Shown in pieces: positions 9,731-19,218 of a stretch of 56,495 nucleotides of DNA. The stretch is taken from contig JASGCQ010000004.1 of assembly GCA_030054025.1 (NCBI GenBank), positions 1-56,495 on the forward strand, in the 5' to 3' direction. The stretch comes from Phycisphaerales bacterium (GTDB lineage Bacteria; Bacteroidota; Bacteroidia; Chitinophagales; Chitinophagaceae). Made by a program: the position numbers and the translations under genes. Numbering within the stretch: the stretch's first letter is position 1; each line of letters starts with the position of its first letter. The notes under the pieces were generated by a model. It saw only the letters and a program-made list of their open reading frames with translations, did not search any database and was not told the DNA's origin.

Positions 9731-11356
9731 TTATCCATTCATACTGGCTAAGAATTCTTCGTTGCTCTTGGTGCCTCGCATACGTTTTAATAACTCATTC
9801 ATAGCTTCATCAGTGTTCATATCATTAATATACAAACGTAGAATATTCATCCTTTGCAATACTTCTTTATCTAATAATAAATCATCTCTACGAGTTGAAG
9901 AAGATATTAGATCTATAGCTGGGTAAACCCGCTTGTTTGCCAAACGACGATCAAGCTGTAATTCCATATTACCAGTTCCTTTAAATTCTTCAAAAATCAC
10001 CTCATCCATTTTACTACCCGTTTCAATTAATGCTGTAGCTAAAATAGTTAAGCTACCACCATGTTCTATTTTACGAGCAGCACCAAAAAATTGTTTTGGT
10101 TTTTGCATGGCATTTGCTTCAACACCACCACTTAATACTTTACCACTACTAGGTGCTACCGTATTATGTGCACGTGCTAAACGTGTAATACTATCTAATA
10201 ATATCACTACATCATGGCCGCATTCTACTAAACGTTTTGCTTTTTGTAATGCAATGGCTGATACTTTAACGTGTTTCTCTGCAGGCTCATCAAAAGTAGA
10301 AGCCAATACTTCGGCTTTTACGCTACGTTCCATATCAGTAACTTCTTCTGGTCTTTCATCAATCAACACAACCATTAAATAAATTTCCGGGTGGTTAGCA
10401 GCAATTGCATTGGCCACTTCCTTTAATAACATGGTTTTACCCACTTTAGGTTGTGCTACAATTAATCCACGTTGCCCTTTACCAATGGGTGTAAACAAAT
10501 CCATAATCCTTGTACTGTAATTAGATGGAGTTGTAAACAGGTTTAATTTTTGGTATGGAAATAATGGCGTAAGATAATCGAATGGTACACGGTCACGTAC
10601 TTCATCCGGTCTTTTACCATTAATTGAATCTACTTTTAAAAGAGCAAAATATTTTTCGCCTTCTTTAGGCGGACGAACAGAACCCAAAACCGTATCGCCT
10701 GTTTTTAATCCAAATAATTTTATTTGTGAAGGAGATACATACACATCATCCGGAGATGATAAGTAGTGATAATCAGAAGAACGTAAGAAACCATACCCAT
10801 CAGGCATCATTTCTAAAACACCTTCTCCAGTAACTACTCCATCAAATTCTACATTAAATGCAGGCTCTTTTCTATAGGTTTGTTGCGGTATAACTGGGGC
10901 AGCTGTTATTGCCTCCTCAATTATTTCTGGTTCTTGTGGTTCTTCTGTTGCTGCTAATAAAGCATTAGCCAAGTTAGTAAGATTAGCATCTACCATAGAA
11001 GGTTCGGCTACAGCACTTTTTTCTTCCTGCGTATTTGCATTTTCTTGCTTTGGTACATTACGCAAAGGTTTACGCGGACGTTTTCCTTTTTGATCTGCTG
11101 GCTCTTCTGCCACCACTTCACTTTCCATTACTTCCGCTTCTTCTGTAACATTTGCAGTAGAAACCATAATTGGTTTTCTAGCTCTCTTTTTCTTGCCATC
11201 ATCCTTTACTTCACTGGCCGAAACAGCCTGACTATCAAGAATCTTATAAATTAAATCTTGTTTGTTTAATTTTTTAAAATTGGCAATTTTTTGCTGCTCT
11301 GCTATATCGTGTAGTTCAGTCAACAGCATGTCATTCAGTTGTAAGATATCGTACAT
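9731..11356 (-). CDS. rho: Transcription termination factor Rho with long low-complexity N-terminal insert
   Basis: [90 protein letters not shown]. Confidence 0.95.
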   Translation of the reverse strand: MYDILQLNDMLLTELHDIAEQQKIANFKKLNKQDLIYKILDSQAVSASEVKDDGKKKRARKPIMVSTANVTEEAEVMESEVVAEEPADQKGKRPRKPLRNVPKQENANTQEEKSAVAEPSMVDANLTNLANALLAATEEPQEPEIIEEAITAAPVIPQQTYRKEPAFNVEFDGVVTGEGVLEMMPDGYGFLRSSDYHYLSSPDDVYVSPSQIKLFGLKTGDTVLGSVRPPKEGEKYFALLKVDSINGKRPDEVRDRVPFDYLTPLFPYQKLNLFTTPSNYSTRIMDLFTPIGKGQRGLIVAQPKVGKTMLLKEVANAIAANHPEIYLMVVLIDERPEEVTDMERSVKAEVLASTFDEPAEKHVKVSAIALQKAKRLVECGHDVVILLDSITRLARAHNTVAPSSGKVLSGGVEANAMQKPKQFFGAARKIEHGGSLTILATALIETGSKMDEVIFEEFKGTGNMELQLDRRLANKRVYPAIDLISSSTRRDDLLLDKEVLQRMNILRLYINDMNTDEAMNELLKRMRGTKSNEEFLASMNG

Positions 11357-11623
11357 ATGTATCGTTGAAATAAAAACTTAACTTTTAAAAAAAATCATCC
11401 AGTCTGTAAAATTGAAAACTTTTGTTTGATGGGAATATTGACAAAAACCGAGAAAACCGAGATTTTGATACTGGCTTATTCCGGTTGCTGCTGCAATGTT
11501 AAGGTAGTTTTCTATAAAAAATCAAAAAATATCCGAAAAAAAACTAATTCTGGTTGCGATTAGGCATTATAAAGCCATTAAAGCCCTATCACGCTTATAT
11601 TTGCAGCCCTTTAAAAAGCAATT

Positions 11624-13075
11624 ATGTTTAATCAACGCACCAAAATAAAAGTATTACTCCAGTCAGATCATATTGGCCAGGATATTACCGTAATGGGCTG
11701 GGTTCGTAGTTTTAGAAACAACCAGTTTATAGCATTAAACGATGGTAGTACTAACAATAATTTACAAATTGTTGTAAACCTGGGATTATTGGATGATGCA
11801 ACTTTAAAAAGAATTACCACTGGTGCTTCCTTAAAAGTAAAGGGGCAAGTTGCAGCTTCCTTGGGTAAAGGCCAGGCTATTGAATTAATTGCTGCTGCTG
11901 TTGAAATTCTAGGGGATAGCGATGCCGAGAAATTTGCTCTACAGCCCAAAAAACATAGTCTTGAGTTTTTAAGGGAAATAGCGCACTTGCGTTTTCGTAC
12001 CAATACTTTTGGTGCAATTTTCCGTATAAGACATTCTTTGGCATTTGCCATACACCAGTTCTTTAATGAAAAAGGATTTGTGTACTTACATACACCCATT
12101 GTTACAGCCAGCGATGCAGAAGGTGCTGGTGAAATGTTTAGGGTAACTACTTTACCAATGGATGGTTCTGCGCCAAAAAATGAAGATGGCAGCATAAATT
12201 ATAAAGAAGATTTTTTTGGCAAAGCCACAAACCTTACCGTAAGCGGACAGTTAGAAGGCGAGCTTGGTGCTATGGCTTTTAGTGAGATTTATACTTTCGG
12301 GCCAACCTTTAGGGCTGAAAATTCCAATACTACCAGGCATTTGGCTGAGTTTTGGATGATTGAACCTGAAATGGCGTTTCACGACATAGAAGATAATATG
12401 AACCTGGCCGAAGAGTTCATTCAATACCTGATTGCTTATGCCATGAAGCATAATGCAGATGATTTAGTTTTTCTTGACCAGCGCTTAGCCGAAGAAGAAA
12501 AACTAAAGCCACAAAATGAAAGAAGCGAAATGGGTTTATTGGAAAAACTGCGTTTTGTTACTGAAAATAAGTTTGAACGTATTACCTATACTGAGGCTAT
12601 TGACATTTTATTAAACAGCCCGGCTTATAAAAAGAAGAAGTTTAAATATAATGTAAGCTGGGGTATTGATATGCAAAGCGAACATGAAAGGTATTTGGTG
12701 GAGAAACATTTTAAAAAGCCTGTAATTGTTACTAATTACCCCGCAGCCATCAAAGCATTTTATATGCGTTTAAATGATGGTTGCGAGCCGGGTAAAGAAA
12801 CAGTGGCGGCCATGGATATACTAGCTCCAGGCATTGGAGAAATAGTAGGTGGTAGTCAGCGGGAAGAAAGATTAGCCAATTTAGAGGCAAGAATGGCTGC
12901 TTTTCATATACCAACGGAAGAAATGAGCTGGTATTTAGATACTCGCCGTTTTGGTACGGTGCCTCATGCTGGTTTTGGTTTAGGCTTTGAAAGAATGGTA
13001 CAGTTTGTTACTGGTATGGGTAATATCAGGGATGTAATACCTTTTGCCCGTACCCCTAAAAATTGCGAATTTTAG
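11624..13075 (+). CDS. asnS: Asparagine--tRNA ligase
   Basis: Class II aaRS motifs: [59 protein letters not shown]-terminal OB domain. Confidence 0.94.
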   Translation: MFNQRTKIKVLLQSDHIGQDITVMGWVRSFRNNQFIALNDGSTNNNLQIVVNLGLLDDATLKRITTGASLKVKGQVAASLGKGQAIELIAAAVEILGDSDAEKFALQPKKHSLEFLREIAHLRFRTNTFGAIFRIRHSLAFAIHQFFNEKGFVYLHTPIVTASDAEGAGEMFRVTTLPMDGSAPKNEDGSINYKEDFFGKATNLTVSGQLEGELGAMAFSEIYTFGPTFRAENSNTTRHLAEFWMIEPEMAFHDIEDNMNLAEEFIQYLIAYAMKHNADDLVFLDQRLAEEEKLKPQNERSEMGLLEKLRFVTENKFERITYTEAIDILLNSPAYKKKKFKYNVSWGIDMQSEHERYLVEKHFKKPVIVTNYPAAIKAFYMRLNDGCEPGKETVAAMDILAPGIGEIVGGSQREERLANLEARMAAFHIPTEEMSWYLDTRRFGTVPHAGFGLGFERMVQFVTGMGNIRDVIPFARTPKNCEF

Positions 13076-13162
13076 ACCAAGGGAAATTATAATTTTATAA
13101 ATTAAACGCCCACTCCTATATTTGCAACCCCAAAAGGGAAGCATATAGCAGTATATGCGGAT

Positions 13163-13238
13163 GGTGCGGTAGCTCAGTCGGTAGAGCAAAGGACTGAAAA
13201 TCCTTGTGTCGCCGGTTCGATCCCGGCCCACACCACCA
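13163..13238 (+). tRNA. tRNA-Phe(GAA), reconstituted at the left end of the element
   Basis: 76-nt cloverleaf: AAGGA-CTGAAAA-TCCTT anticodon arm, GCCGG-TTCGATC-CCGGC T arm, encoded CCA. One C5-A68 acceptor mismatch. Confidence 0.92.
13193..13236 (+). repeat. attL core: 44-bp direct repeat of the tRNA-Phe 3' half
   Basis: ACTGAAAATCCTTGTGTCGCCGGTTCGATCCCGGCCCACACCAC, identical to 49435-49478. Confidence 0.95.
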
Positions 13239-13249
13239 GTAAAATCAAG

Positions 13250-13283
13250 CCTTTCAGCTCAACCGCTGAAAGGTTTTTTATTT
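13250..13283 (+). terminator. Element-supplied terminator for tRNA-Phe
   Basis: CCTTTCAGC-tcaacc-GCTGAAAGG followed by TTTTTTATTTT. Confidence 0.75.
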
Positions 13284-13285
13284 TG

Positions 13286-13305
13286 GGTACAACATAGGTA
13301 CAACA
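13286..13305 (+). repeat. Arm-type repeat of the tRNA-Phe integrase (left copy)
   Basis: GGTACAACATAGGTACAACA, identical and in the same orientation at 49311-49330. Confidence 0.8.
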
Positions 13306-13336
13306 ATACAAAAACGTAAGTTCAAAATTAAGTTAC

Positions 13337-14497
13337 TTACTTCTGCATATTTTTAATTGCCAAGTTCACAGCATCCATAACTGGGTCTTGCGAAAGCCTT
13401 GCATAAATTGCAGTAGAAATTTGGCTCTTATGATTTAAAGCTTTGCCAATAATGGGCAAGCTTACACCAGATATTGCCATGTAACTACCTAAGGTTCTTC
13501 GTAAATCATGCATACGAATATCATCTTTGCCCATGCGTTTTCTAATTCTTTCAAACGCCCTTTTTGGGTCTTTCAAATAACCCTCTTTACCATCACCTTG
13601 AAAAACAAAGAGAGAAGGGGGTTGTAGTTTTTTATTTGCTTCATTCCTATATTTTAAAATTTCAAGAACCTCATTACTAAGCATTACTATATTCACTTCT
13701 TTGTTTTTTGTTTGGGTATCTGGTATCCGCCATCTATTTAATTCAAAATCAATATCAATCCATTTCATAGAAAGCACATTGCCCTTTCTTGCACCTGTAA
13801 AGAGAAGTACTTGAAAAAAATGTTTGAATAGTTCTTCTTCTTGTTCAATGGCATTGAAAAAAGAAAGCAATTCCTCTTTGGATAAAAATCTGTCTCGGCT
13901 GAATGTTCGGAATTTCTTGATTCTTGAACATGGATTAGTTCCTGCGAAATAATCATGTTTAATGCAAAATGTAAAAACAGAACTAACGACCGTAATAATT
14001 CTGTTTGCTGTAGCTCCAGATCTTATTTCGCCGATGCTCAAATGTAATTTTCGCAATTTTTCTTTTGTTATTTGTTCTGCTTTTATATTCCCAATAACTG
14101 GGAATACATGTTTGTTCATCATGTTTCTGTTGTCTTTAGGTCGCTTTGTAAAAACCTTTGCATGCTGATTATAGTAAAACTCATACAGTTCCTTAAAAGT
14201 TAACTGGTTTCTTTCTTTTCGCTTTTCTTCTTGAGGGTCTCCGCCCAGAGTAATAATTGAATTTAACTTTTTGGCTTGCTCTCTTGCTTGCTCAATAGTC
14301 AAATCTTTATAATTACCGATTTTGATTCGCTGTGGCTTACCTTTTACTTTTCGGTATAGGTAATAGGTCTTTGTACCACCTGTGCCAACAGACAGTTTTA
14401 AGAACTGGACTTTGGCATCACTGATTTCATAACGCTTGTTTGTGATGGGAAGGTTTTCTAAAACATCTTTCCTGAAATTCAGCACGGTATTTTGCAT
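13337..14497 (-). CDS. Tyrosine recombinase, P4-like integrase (integrase 1)
   Basis: 386 aa; LLFTGARKGNVLSMKWIDID (R), HDLRRTLGSYMA (HxxR), HKSQISTAIYARL (H/Y); AP2-like N-terminal arm-binding region. Confidence 0.92.
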   Translation of the reverse strand: MQNTVLNFRKDVLENLPITNKRYEISDAKVQFLKLSVGTGGTKTYYLYRKVKGKPQRIKIGNYKDLTIEQAREQAKKLNSIITLGGDPQEEKRKERNQLTFKELYEFYYNQHAKVFTKRPKDNRNMMNKHVFPVIGNIKAEQITKEKLRKLHLSIGEIRSGATANRIITVVSSVFTFCIKHDYFAGTNPCSRIKKFRTFSRDRFLSKEELLSFFNAIEQEEELFKHFFQVLLFTGARKGNVLSMKWIDIDFELNRWRIPDTQTKNKEVNIVMLSNEVLEILKYRNEANKKLQPPSLFVFQGDGKEGYLKDPKRAFERIRKRMGKDDIRMHDLRRTLGSYMAISGVSLPIIGKALNHKSQISTAIYARLSQDPVMDAVNLAIKNMQK

Positions 14498-14506
14498 TTA
14501 TGTCTC

Positions 14507-14542
14507 CCAAAATTGCTACCTATTTGCTACCGTATGGGTTAA
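14507..14542 (+). repeat. Arm-type repeat of integrase 1, copy A
   Basis: CCCAAAATTGCTACCTATTTGCTACCGTATGGGTTAA, paired with copy B at 14733-14769. Confidence 0.8.
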
Positions 14543-14651
14543 ATCCCGATTGTAGCTATAAATGAAGTTTTAGCATATTTTCAATTAGAATCAAGTTATT
14601 ATTCGACTCTATTAAACGCAGTTAATCAGACATAATAAGCCCCTGATCAAT

Positions 14652-14696
14652 TTGACATGGAAGAGGTCACAGGTTCGAAGCCTGTATCGCCCACCA
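14652..14696 (+). other. Partial tRNA (3' half, probable tRNA-Val(GAC)) = core of an intact attP for integrase 1
   Basis: TTGACAT loop, GGAAG, AGGTC, ACAGG-TTCGAAG-CCTGT T arm, ATCGCCC-A-CCA. No 5' half pairs upstream. Flanked on both sides by the TTGCTACC arm repeats. Confidence 0.8.
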
Positions 14697-14732
14697 ATTT
14701 CAAGCACTTAAATACAGCTTGTTTTTAACACT

Positions 14733-14769
14733 CCCCAAATTGCTACCAAATTGCTACCGTATGGGTTAA
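14733..14769 (+). repeat. Arm-type repeat of integrase 1, copy B
   Basis: CCCCAAATTGCTACCAAATTGCTACCGTATGGGTTAA. Confidence 0.8.
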
Positions 14770-15054
14770 TATTGGTTACAAACTAAAAAGCAACCAGAAA
14801 AGCAGAACAGGTTATTGTCTCTTCAAAACTGGTCTTGGGGGTTTTTCAAAAAAAAGCAAAAACAGCGGTGTATCTCAAACCCGATTCCTTGTTTTCATCC
14901 ACACCCCTGCATGAGGGTATCGTAGCTCTTACATAAACTGGTATTATTCTGTATTACCAATATGTCTTTTTCTTACACTTCGCTTTGCGAATCGGTTATC
15001 ACAGCCCTCCCTTACGCAACGGGTGTTGCAACATTTATTTTTTTGGAGATTGCT

Positions 15055-15252
15055 ATGAAAGAAAAAGAAGCCCTTGAACCATTGCTCTGTCGTAAACGTG
15101 CCGCAAAATATCTGAATGTTTCGCCTGGCACTTTGGCGGTTTGGGATTGCACCAAACGCTATCAGCTGAACCCGCTTAAAATTGGTCGGGCGGTGCGTTA
15201 CCGCCGTAGCGATTTGGATGCTTTTATCCTGCGCAAGCAACAGAACCGTTAG
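15055..15252 (+). CDS. Helix-turn-helix (excisionase/HTH_17-like) DNA-binding protein
   Basis: CRKRAAKYLNVSPGTLAVWDCTKRYQLNPLKIGRAVRYRRSDLDAFILRKQ; start after a GGAG at 15055. Confidence 0.8.
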   Translation: MKEKEALEPLLCRKRAAKYLNVSPGTLAVWDCTKRYQLNPLKIGRAVRYRRSDLDAFILRKQQNR

Positions 15253-15273
15253 TGTTGTCGTTGCATTGATACC

Positions 15274-15306
15274 GGAACGTTTTTTCGTTCCTTATTTTTT
15301 CTTTTT
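15274..15306 (+). terminator. Terminator/attenuator between the HTH gene and primase
   Basis: GGAACG-TTTTTT-CGTTCC followed by TTATTTTTTCTTTTTTTC. Confidence 0.6.
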
Positions 15307-15336
15307 TTCATCATCATTTATTTTTTGGAGACTGCT

Positions 15337-16233
15337 ATGAATATCGAGCAGGCGAAAGCCATTCCTTTGTCTGTAATTCTTGTCAAGCTGGGTTTATCAC
15401 CGCATAAACAAACCAACAAAGAAGCTTGGTATTACTCTCCCTTCCGCAAAGAAAAAACGCCCAGCTTTCATGTGCATTTACAAAAAAATTACTGGTATGA
15501 TTTTGGCGAAGGCAAGGGTGGCGATATTGTTTCATTTGTCTGTGCTTATTTGGCTGCTTGTCATGAAAGTAATACTGTTGCTGATGCCTTGCGCTGGCTG
15601 GGCAATATGCAGGGGGCTTTGCCCGCCTTTGCGGCGATTGATACCAGTGATTGTGATACAAAAGATGCTTCGCTGGTGTTTAAAGAAGCAAAAGCCATTA
15701 CAAGCCCTGGCTTGTTGCAGTATCTGCGCCGCCGGGGCATCCCTCAAAAAATCGCTTTTTTGTCTTTAAAAGAAGTGCTGGTCTTCAATAAGGAAACGGG
15801 CAAATCCATTTATGCATTGGGTCTGCTGAATGAAGAGGGCGGCTATGAATTACGCAATGTTTTTTTCAAAGGCTGTGTAGGACGAAAAGATGTTTCCTTT
15901 ATTCGGGGCGTTGGTTCACCCAAAACCATCCATGTCTTTGAAGGTTTCTTTGATTATCTCTCGGTGCAAACCGCACAAGCTTTAGTGGGGGATGTGCTTA
16001 TTTTAAATTCTATTGCCTGTTTGCAAAGAGCCATCGGCTATATCAAGGGCTTTGGTTATAGCAGTGTTTATAGCTGGCTGGATAATGATGCCAAGGGCAT
16101 ACAAGCCACAGAATTCTTTGATGCATTTTGCAAAACGGAATCGGGTTTGATGCATTTACCACAGAACAAATTATATGCCCCGCATAAAGATGTCAATGCC
16201 TGGCATATGCACAAGCTTGGATTGGGGGCTTAG
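15337..16233 (+). CDS. Element-type DNA primase (CHC2-like zinc finger + toprim)
   Basis: YYSPFRKEKTPSFHVHLQKNYWYDFGEGKGGDIVSFVC; toprim-like HVFEGFFDYLS...SVYSWLDNDAKG. Confidence 0.85.
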   Translation: MNIEQAKAIPLSVILVKLGLSPHKQTNKEAWYYSPFRKEKTPSFHVHLQKNYWYDFGEGKGGDIVSFVCAYLAACHESNTVADALRWLGNMQGALPAFAAIDTSDCDTKDASLVFKEAKAITSPGLLQYLRRRGIPQKIAFLSLKEVLVFNKETGKSIYALGLLNEEGGYELRNVFFKGCVGRKDVSFIRGVGSPKTIHVFEGFFDYLSVQTAQALVGDVLILNSIACLQRAIGYIKGFGYSSVYSWLDNDAKGIQATEFFDAFCKTESGLMHLPQNKLYAPHKDVNAWHMHKLGLGA

Positions 16234-16715
16234 TGATGACTAAAGCTTCCGTGGAAAATTTATCATTGTTCCAAGTGACCGAAGTGGAACTGGTCTATCG
16301 TAATAAAGTAAAACCTTGCGACCGTCTGCAAATTGTCCGTTCTTCGGATGTGTATAATTTGCTCCTCTCTGTCTGGGACATGAATAAAATTGAACTGGTA
16401 GAAGAGTTCAAGATTATGCTGCTGGACAGGCGCAATGCTTGTTTGGGTGTTGCGGCTATTGCATCGGGGGGCATCACTGGGTGCCTTGTGGATAGCCGGA
16501 TTGTTTTTTCGACGGCTTTAAAAGCCCGTGCTTCCAGTATCATTTTGGCGCATAACCATCCTTCGGGGAATTTGCTGCCCAGCAAAGATGATATGAACCT
16601 GACCCAAAAATTAGTGGATGGCGGCAGGCTCTTGGATATCAAAGTCATCGAACACCTGATTGTCACCCCGCAGGGTTATCATTCTCTTGCCGATGAAGGC
16701 ATGATGCCCTGGTAG
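16233..16715 (+). CDS. RadC-like JAB domain protein
   Basis: ILAHNHPSGNLLPSKDDMNLTQKLVDGGRLLDIKVIEHLIVTPQGYHSLADEG. Confidence 0.93.
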   Translation: MMTKASVENLSLFQVTEVELVYRNKVKPCDRLQIVRSSDVYNLLLSVWDMNKIELVEEFKIMLLDRRNACLGVAAIASGGITGCLVDSRIVFSTALKARASSIILAHNHPSGNLLPSKDDMNLTQKLVDGGRLLDIKVIEHLIVTPQGYHSLADEGMMPW

Positions 16716-16801
16716 GTGCTGTATTGTTTTGCATCGTTGTTTTGTTGGGTGTTTTGCTGCTGCTGCATTCCTTTCAATGCGGGATTCGTTGTGTAGCGTG
16801 A

Positions 16802-16942
16802 GGGGTTTTACCAAGGCCGCTTATTCCACCAATCAAGAATTTTCGCCTGCCTTTTTCAAATAAAAAGGCTTTCCCCGCCCATCAAAATACTTTGCCAAAA
16901 TTCTTGTTGGCTCATGCGCTTGCACCTTGGTTTTTGCAACCC
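16802..16942 (+). repeat. Large fold-back intergenic element, copy 1 (upstream of ArdC-like gene)
   Basis: Nested stems: ACCAAGG/CCTTGGT outer, CCAATCAAGAATTTT/AAAATTCTTGTTGG inner, GCCTTTTT/AAAAAGGC apical. About 80% alignable to 24667-24785. Confidence 0.8.
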
Positions 16943-16977
16943 CTCTAACCACTCACCCCATCAGAAAGGGAACTATC

Positions 16978-17904
16978 ATGGAAAACACACTCACCACCCC
17001 AACAACTGCTAAAACTTATTTTAGCCGTGACCTATATCAGGAAGTCACCAACACCATCATCGAACAATTAGAAGCGGGAACGATCCCCTGGCAGATGTCC
17101 TGGACAGGTGGCTCGAACGCAAGTTTCCTGAGGCTGCCGAAGAATTTTTCTACCAACAAATATTATCAGGGTATCAATATCGTCTTGCTTTGGTCAGCAT
17201 CCTTGAAGCATGGTTTTACTTCATCCGAATGGGGCACTTTTAAGCAATGGTCCGCAAAGAAAGAATCCATCCGTAAAAACGAGAAGGGCAGTATGATTGT
17301 TTACTATGATACCTTCGAAAAAGAAATTGATGGTGAAATACAACGCATCCCCTTTCTCAAAGCATCGGTTGTTTTCAACCGTTGCCAGTTGGCGAGTTAT
17401 AAACCAGAAGCTGCGCCTGTTATTGTTGCTTCACCTGCGTCCGCCCCTGTTGAAACGATTGCAATCATTGATGCTTTTGTTACAGCAACTAAAGCTGATA
17501 TCATTCATAACGGTAACAACCCTCGTTACCTGCCTGCAAGGGATATCATTGAAATGCCTTTGACTACCAGCTTCACGGCAACACAGTATTGCACGGCTTC
17601 AGAAAATTATTACGCCACTTTGTTGCACGAACTGGTGCATTGGTCGGGTAACCCTAACCGCATGAACCGTGTGAAAGGCAAACGTTTTGGCGACCAGCAA
17701 TATGCTTTCGAAGAAATGGTGGCTGAACTGGGTGCGGCTTTCCTCTGTGCGGATTTTAAACTCTCTACCACCCAAAGCGGCGACCATGCCAGCTATATTG
17801 CGCATTGGTTAGGTGTCCTCAAAGACAATAAACACTTTATCGTCACCGCCGCCAGCGAAGCATCGAAAGCAGTGGGGTATTTAAAGGGGTTGCAGGTGGA
17901 ATGA
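16978..17904 (+). CDS. ArdC-like antirestriction protein (DUF1738-type ssDNA-binding + zincin-like domain)
   Basis: FSRDLYQEVTNTIIEQLEAGTIPWQMSW, GINIVLLW, ATLLHELVHWSGNPNRMNR (HELxH), FAFEEMVAELGAAFLC-like segment. Confidence 0.9.
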   Translation: MENTLTTPTTAKTYFSRDLYQEVTNTIIEQLEAGTIPWQMSWTGGSNASFLRLPKNFSTNKYYQGINIVLLWSASLKHGFTSSEWGTFKQWSAKKESIRKNEKGSMIVYYDTFEKEIDGEIQRIPFLKASVVFNRCQLASYKPEAAPVIVASPASAPVETIAIIDAFVTATKADIIHNGNNPRYLPARDIIEMPLTTSFTATQYCTASENYYATLLHELVHWSGNPNRMNRVKGKRFGDQQYAFEEMVAELGAAFLCADFKLSTTQSGDHASYIAHWLGVLKDNKHFIVTAASEASKAVGYLKGLQVE

Positions 17905-18064
17905 AATTGATAAACAAGGAGTCGGCTTTTTGAGTCGGCTCCTTGTATTAAAGTTTTTCCTAATTGCATTCTGATTTTTGAAAGATAAATTAGTTATTTA
18001 GTTGTTACATTTTCAATAGAAAAAAGATTTTTACAACTGTAAACAGATTTTTCTTGGCAAAAAA

Positions 18065-18110
18065 TGTTACATTTTTTTGTTTTTTGATAAAAAAACCTAT
18101 TTTTGTAACA
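18065..18110 (+). promoter_or_regulatory. Promoter/operator of the XRE-ImmA-PIN operon
   Basis: TGTTACA ... TGTAACA inverted repeat overlapping a Bacteroidetes -7 box TATTTTTG (18099-18106). Confidence 0.5.
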
Positions 18111-18143
18111 GAATTCACAAAAAGTATGCTTAAAATTGCTGTT

Positions 18144-18482
18144 ATGAAAAACGCAAATATCATTATCAGGACTTTAAGAGAACAACTAGGTTACAGTCAA
18201 GATGCAGTAGCAAATTTTCTTAAAGTAAAAAGAGAGATGGTAAGTTACTACGAAACAGGGGCAAGGGAATTGCCATTAGGGGTGCTGGAAAAGCTAGCGG
18301 ATTTATTCGGAGTCGATTTAGAAATCTTTTTTACTGATAATGTCGAAGATGTAAACACAGAGCTTGCTTTTGCTTTTAGGGCTAATGAGCTTAATGAGAA
18401 TGACCTTGAAAGTATTGCTGCATTCAGAAAAATTATCAAAAATTATCAAAGAATAACCAATTTGGAAAAAAGGGATGCTTAA
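18144..18482 (+). CDS. XRE-family HTH transcriptional regulator
   Basis: IIRTLREQLGYSQDAVANFLKVKREMVSYYETGARELPLGVLEKLADLFGV. Confidence 0.9.
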   Translation: MKNANIIIRTLREQLGYSQDAVANFLKVKREMVSYYETGARELPLGVLEKLADLFGVDLEIFFTDNVEDVNTELAFAFRANELNENDLESIAAFRKIIKNYQRITNLEKRDA

Positions 18483-19218
18483 GGAAAGATACATAGAATT
18501 TAAGGCTAACAGATTTCGGGAAGAACATGGTTTAGCGGCTACAGAACCGGTAGATGTATATAAGCTATTAGCTAAACTTAATGTTATCACCGTGTTCAAA
18601 GAAATGACTGAAAACTTTTCTGGCATGGCTTTGAAGAATGGCGTAGGTAATTTTATGATGGTAAACTCTAGCGATATTCTAGCAAGGCAGCATTTTACTA
18701 TTGGACACGAATTGTATCATTTATTTATTCAAGAAAATTTTAAAAATCGCATTTGTCAGGTTGGAATATTTGATAAAAAAGAGAAAGAGGAATACAATGC
18801 TGATTGGTTTTCGTCTTACCTGCTCATGCCTCAAGATGGAATCTTTGAATTATTGCCAAAAAACGAAATAGGCTTAAACAAAATTAGTCTCGATTCAATT
18901 GTAAAAATGCAACATTATTTTGGTGTTTCGCGAGTGGCAATACTTAATAGGCTAATGTTTATTGACATGATTAACAAACAGCGAAAAGAAGAACTACTAA
19001 ATACAGGCAATAAACGATTACATGCCGTATTAATGGGTTTTGGTGAGGATTTATATGATGCTGGTAATACAAATAAAGTAATTGGTGACTATGGTGAAAA
19101 AGCAAAAAAACTTTATGATAGGGAAATAGTATCTGAAACAGATTTCTATGGTTTAATGATGGATATCGGAATAGACTTGGACAAAAAATTGAAGGAGGAT
19201 GGCAAAGCAGAAAGGTGA
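18475..19218 (+). CDS. ImmA/IrrE family metallo-endopeptidase
   Basis: FTIGHELYHLFIQE (HExxH) and EYNADWFSSYLLMP; start overlaps the XRE stop. Confidence 0.92.
   Translation: MLKERYIEFKANRFREEHGLAATEPVDVYKLLAKLNVITVFKEMTENFSGMALKNGVGNFMMVNSSDILARQHFTIGHELYHLFIQENFKNRICQVGIFDKKEKEEYNADWFSSYLLMPQDGIFELLPKNEIGLNKISLDSIVKMQHYFGVSRVAILNRLMFIDMINKQRKEELLNTGNKRLHAVLMGFGEDLYDAGNTNKVIGDYGEKAKKLYDREIVSETDFYGLMMDIGIDLDKKLKEDGKAER

Noticed and set aside
9933-10382. 149-aa plus-strand ORF inside rho
   Set aside because: Antisense shadow of the highly conserved Rho ATPase domain.
14652-14696. A functional tRNA gene at the Val-like sequence
   Set aside because: Only the 3' half (anticodon loop onward) is present. 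Upstream sequence does not form the anticodon 5' stem, D arm or acceptor strand, so it is called an attP core instead.
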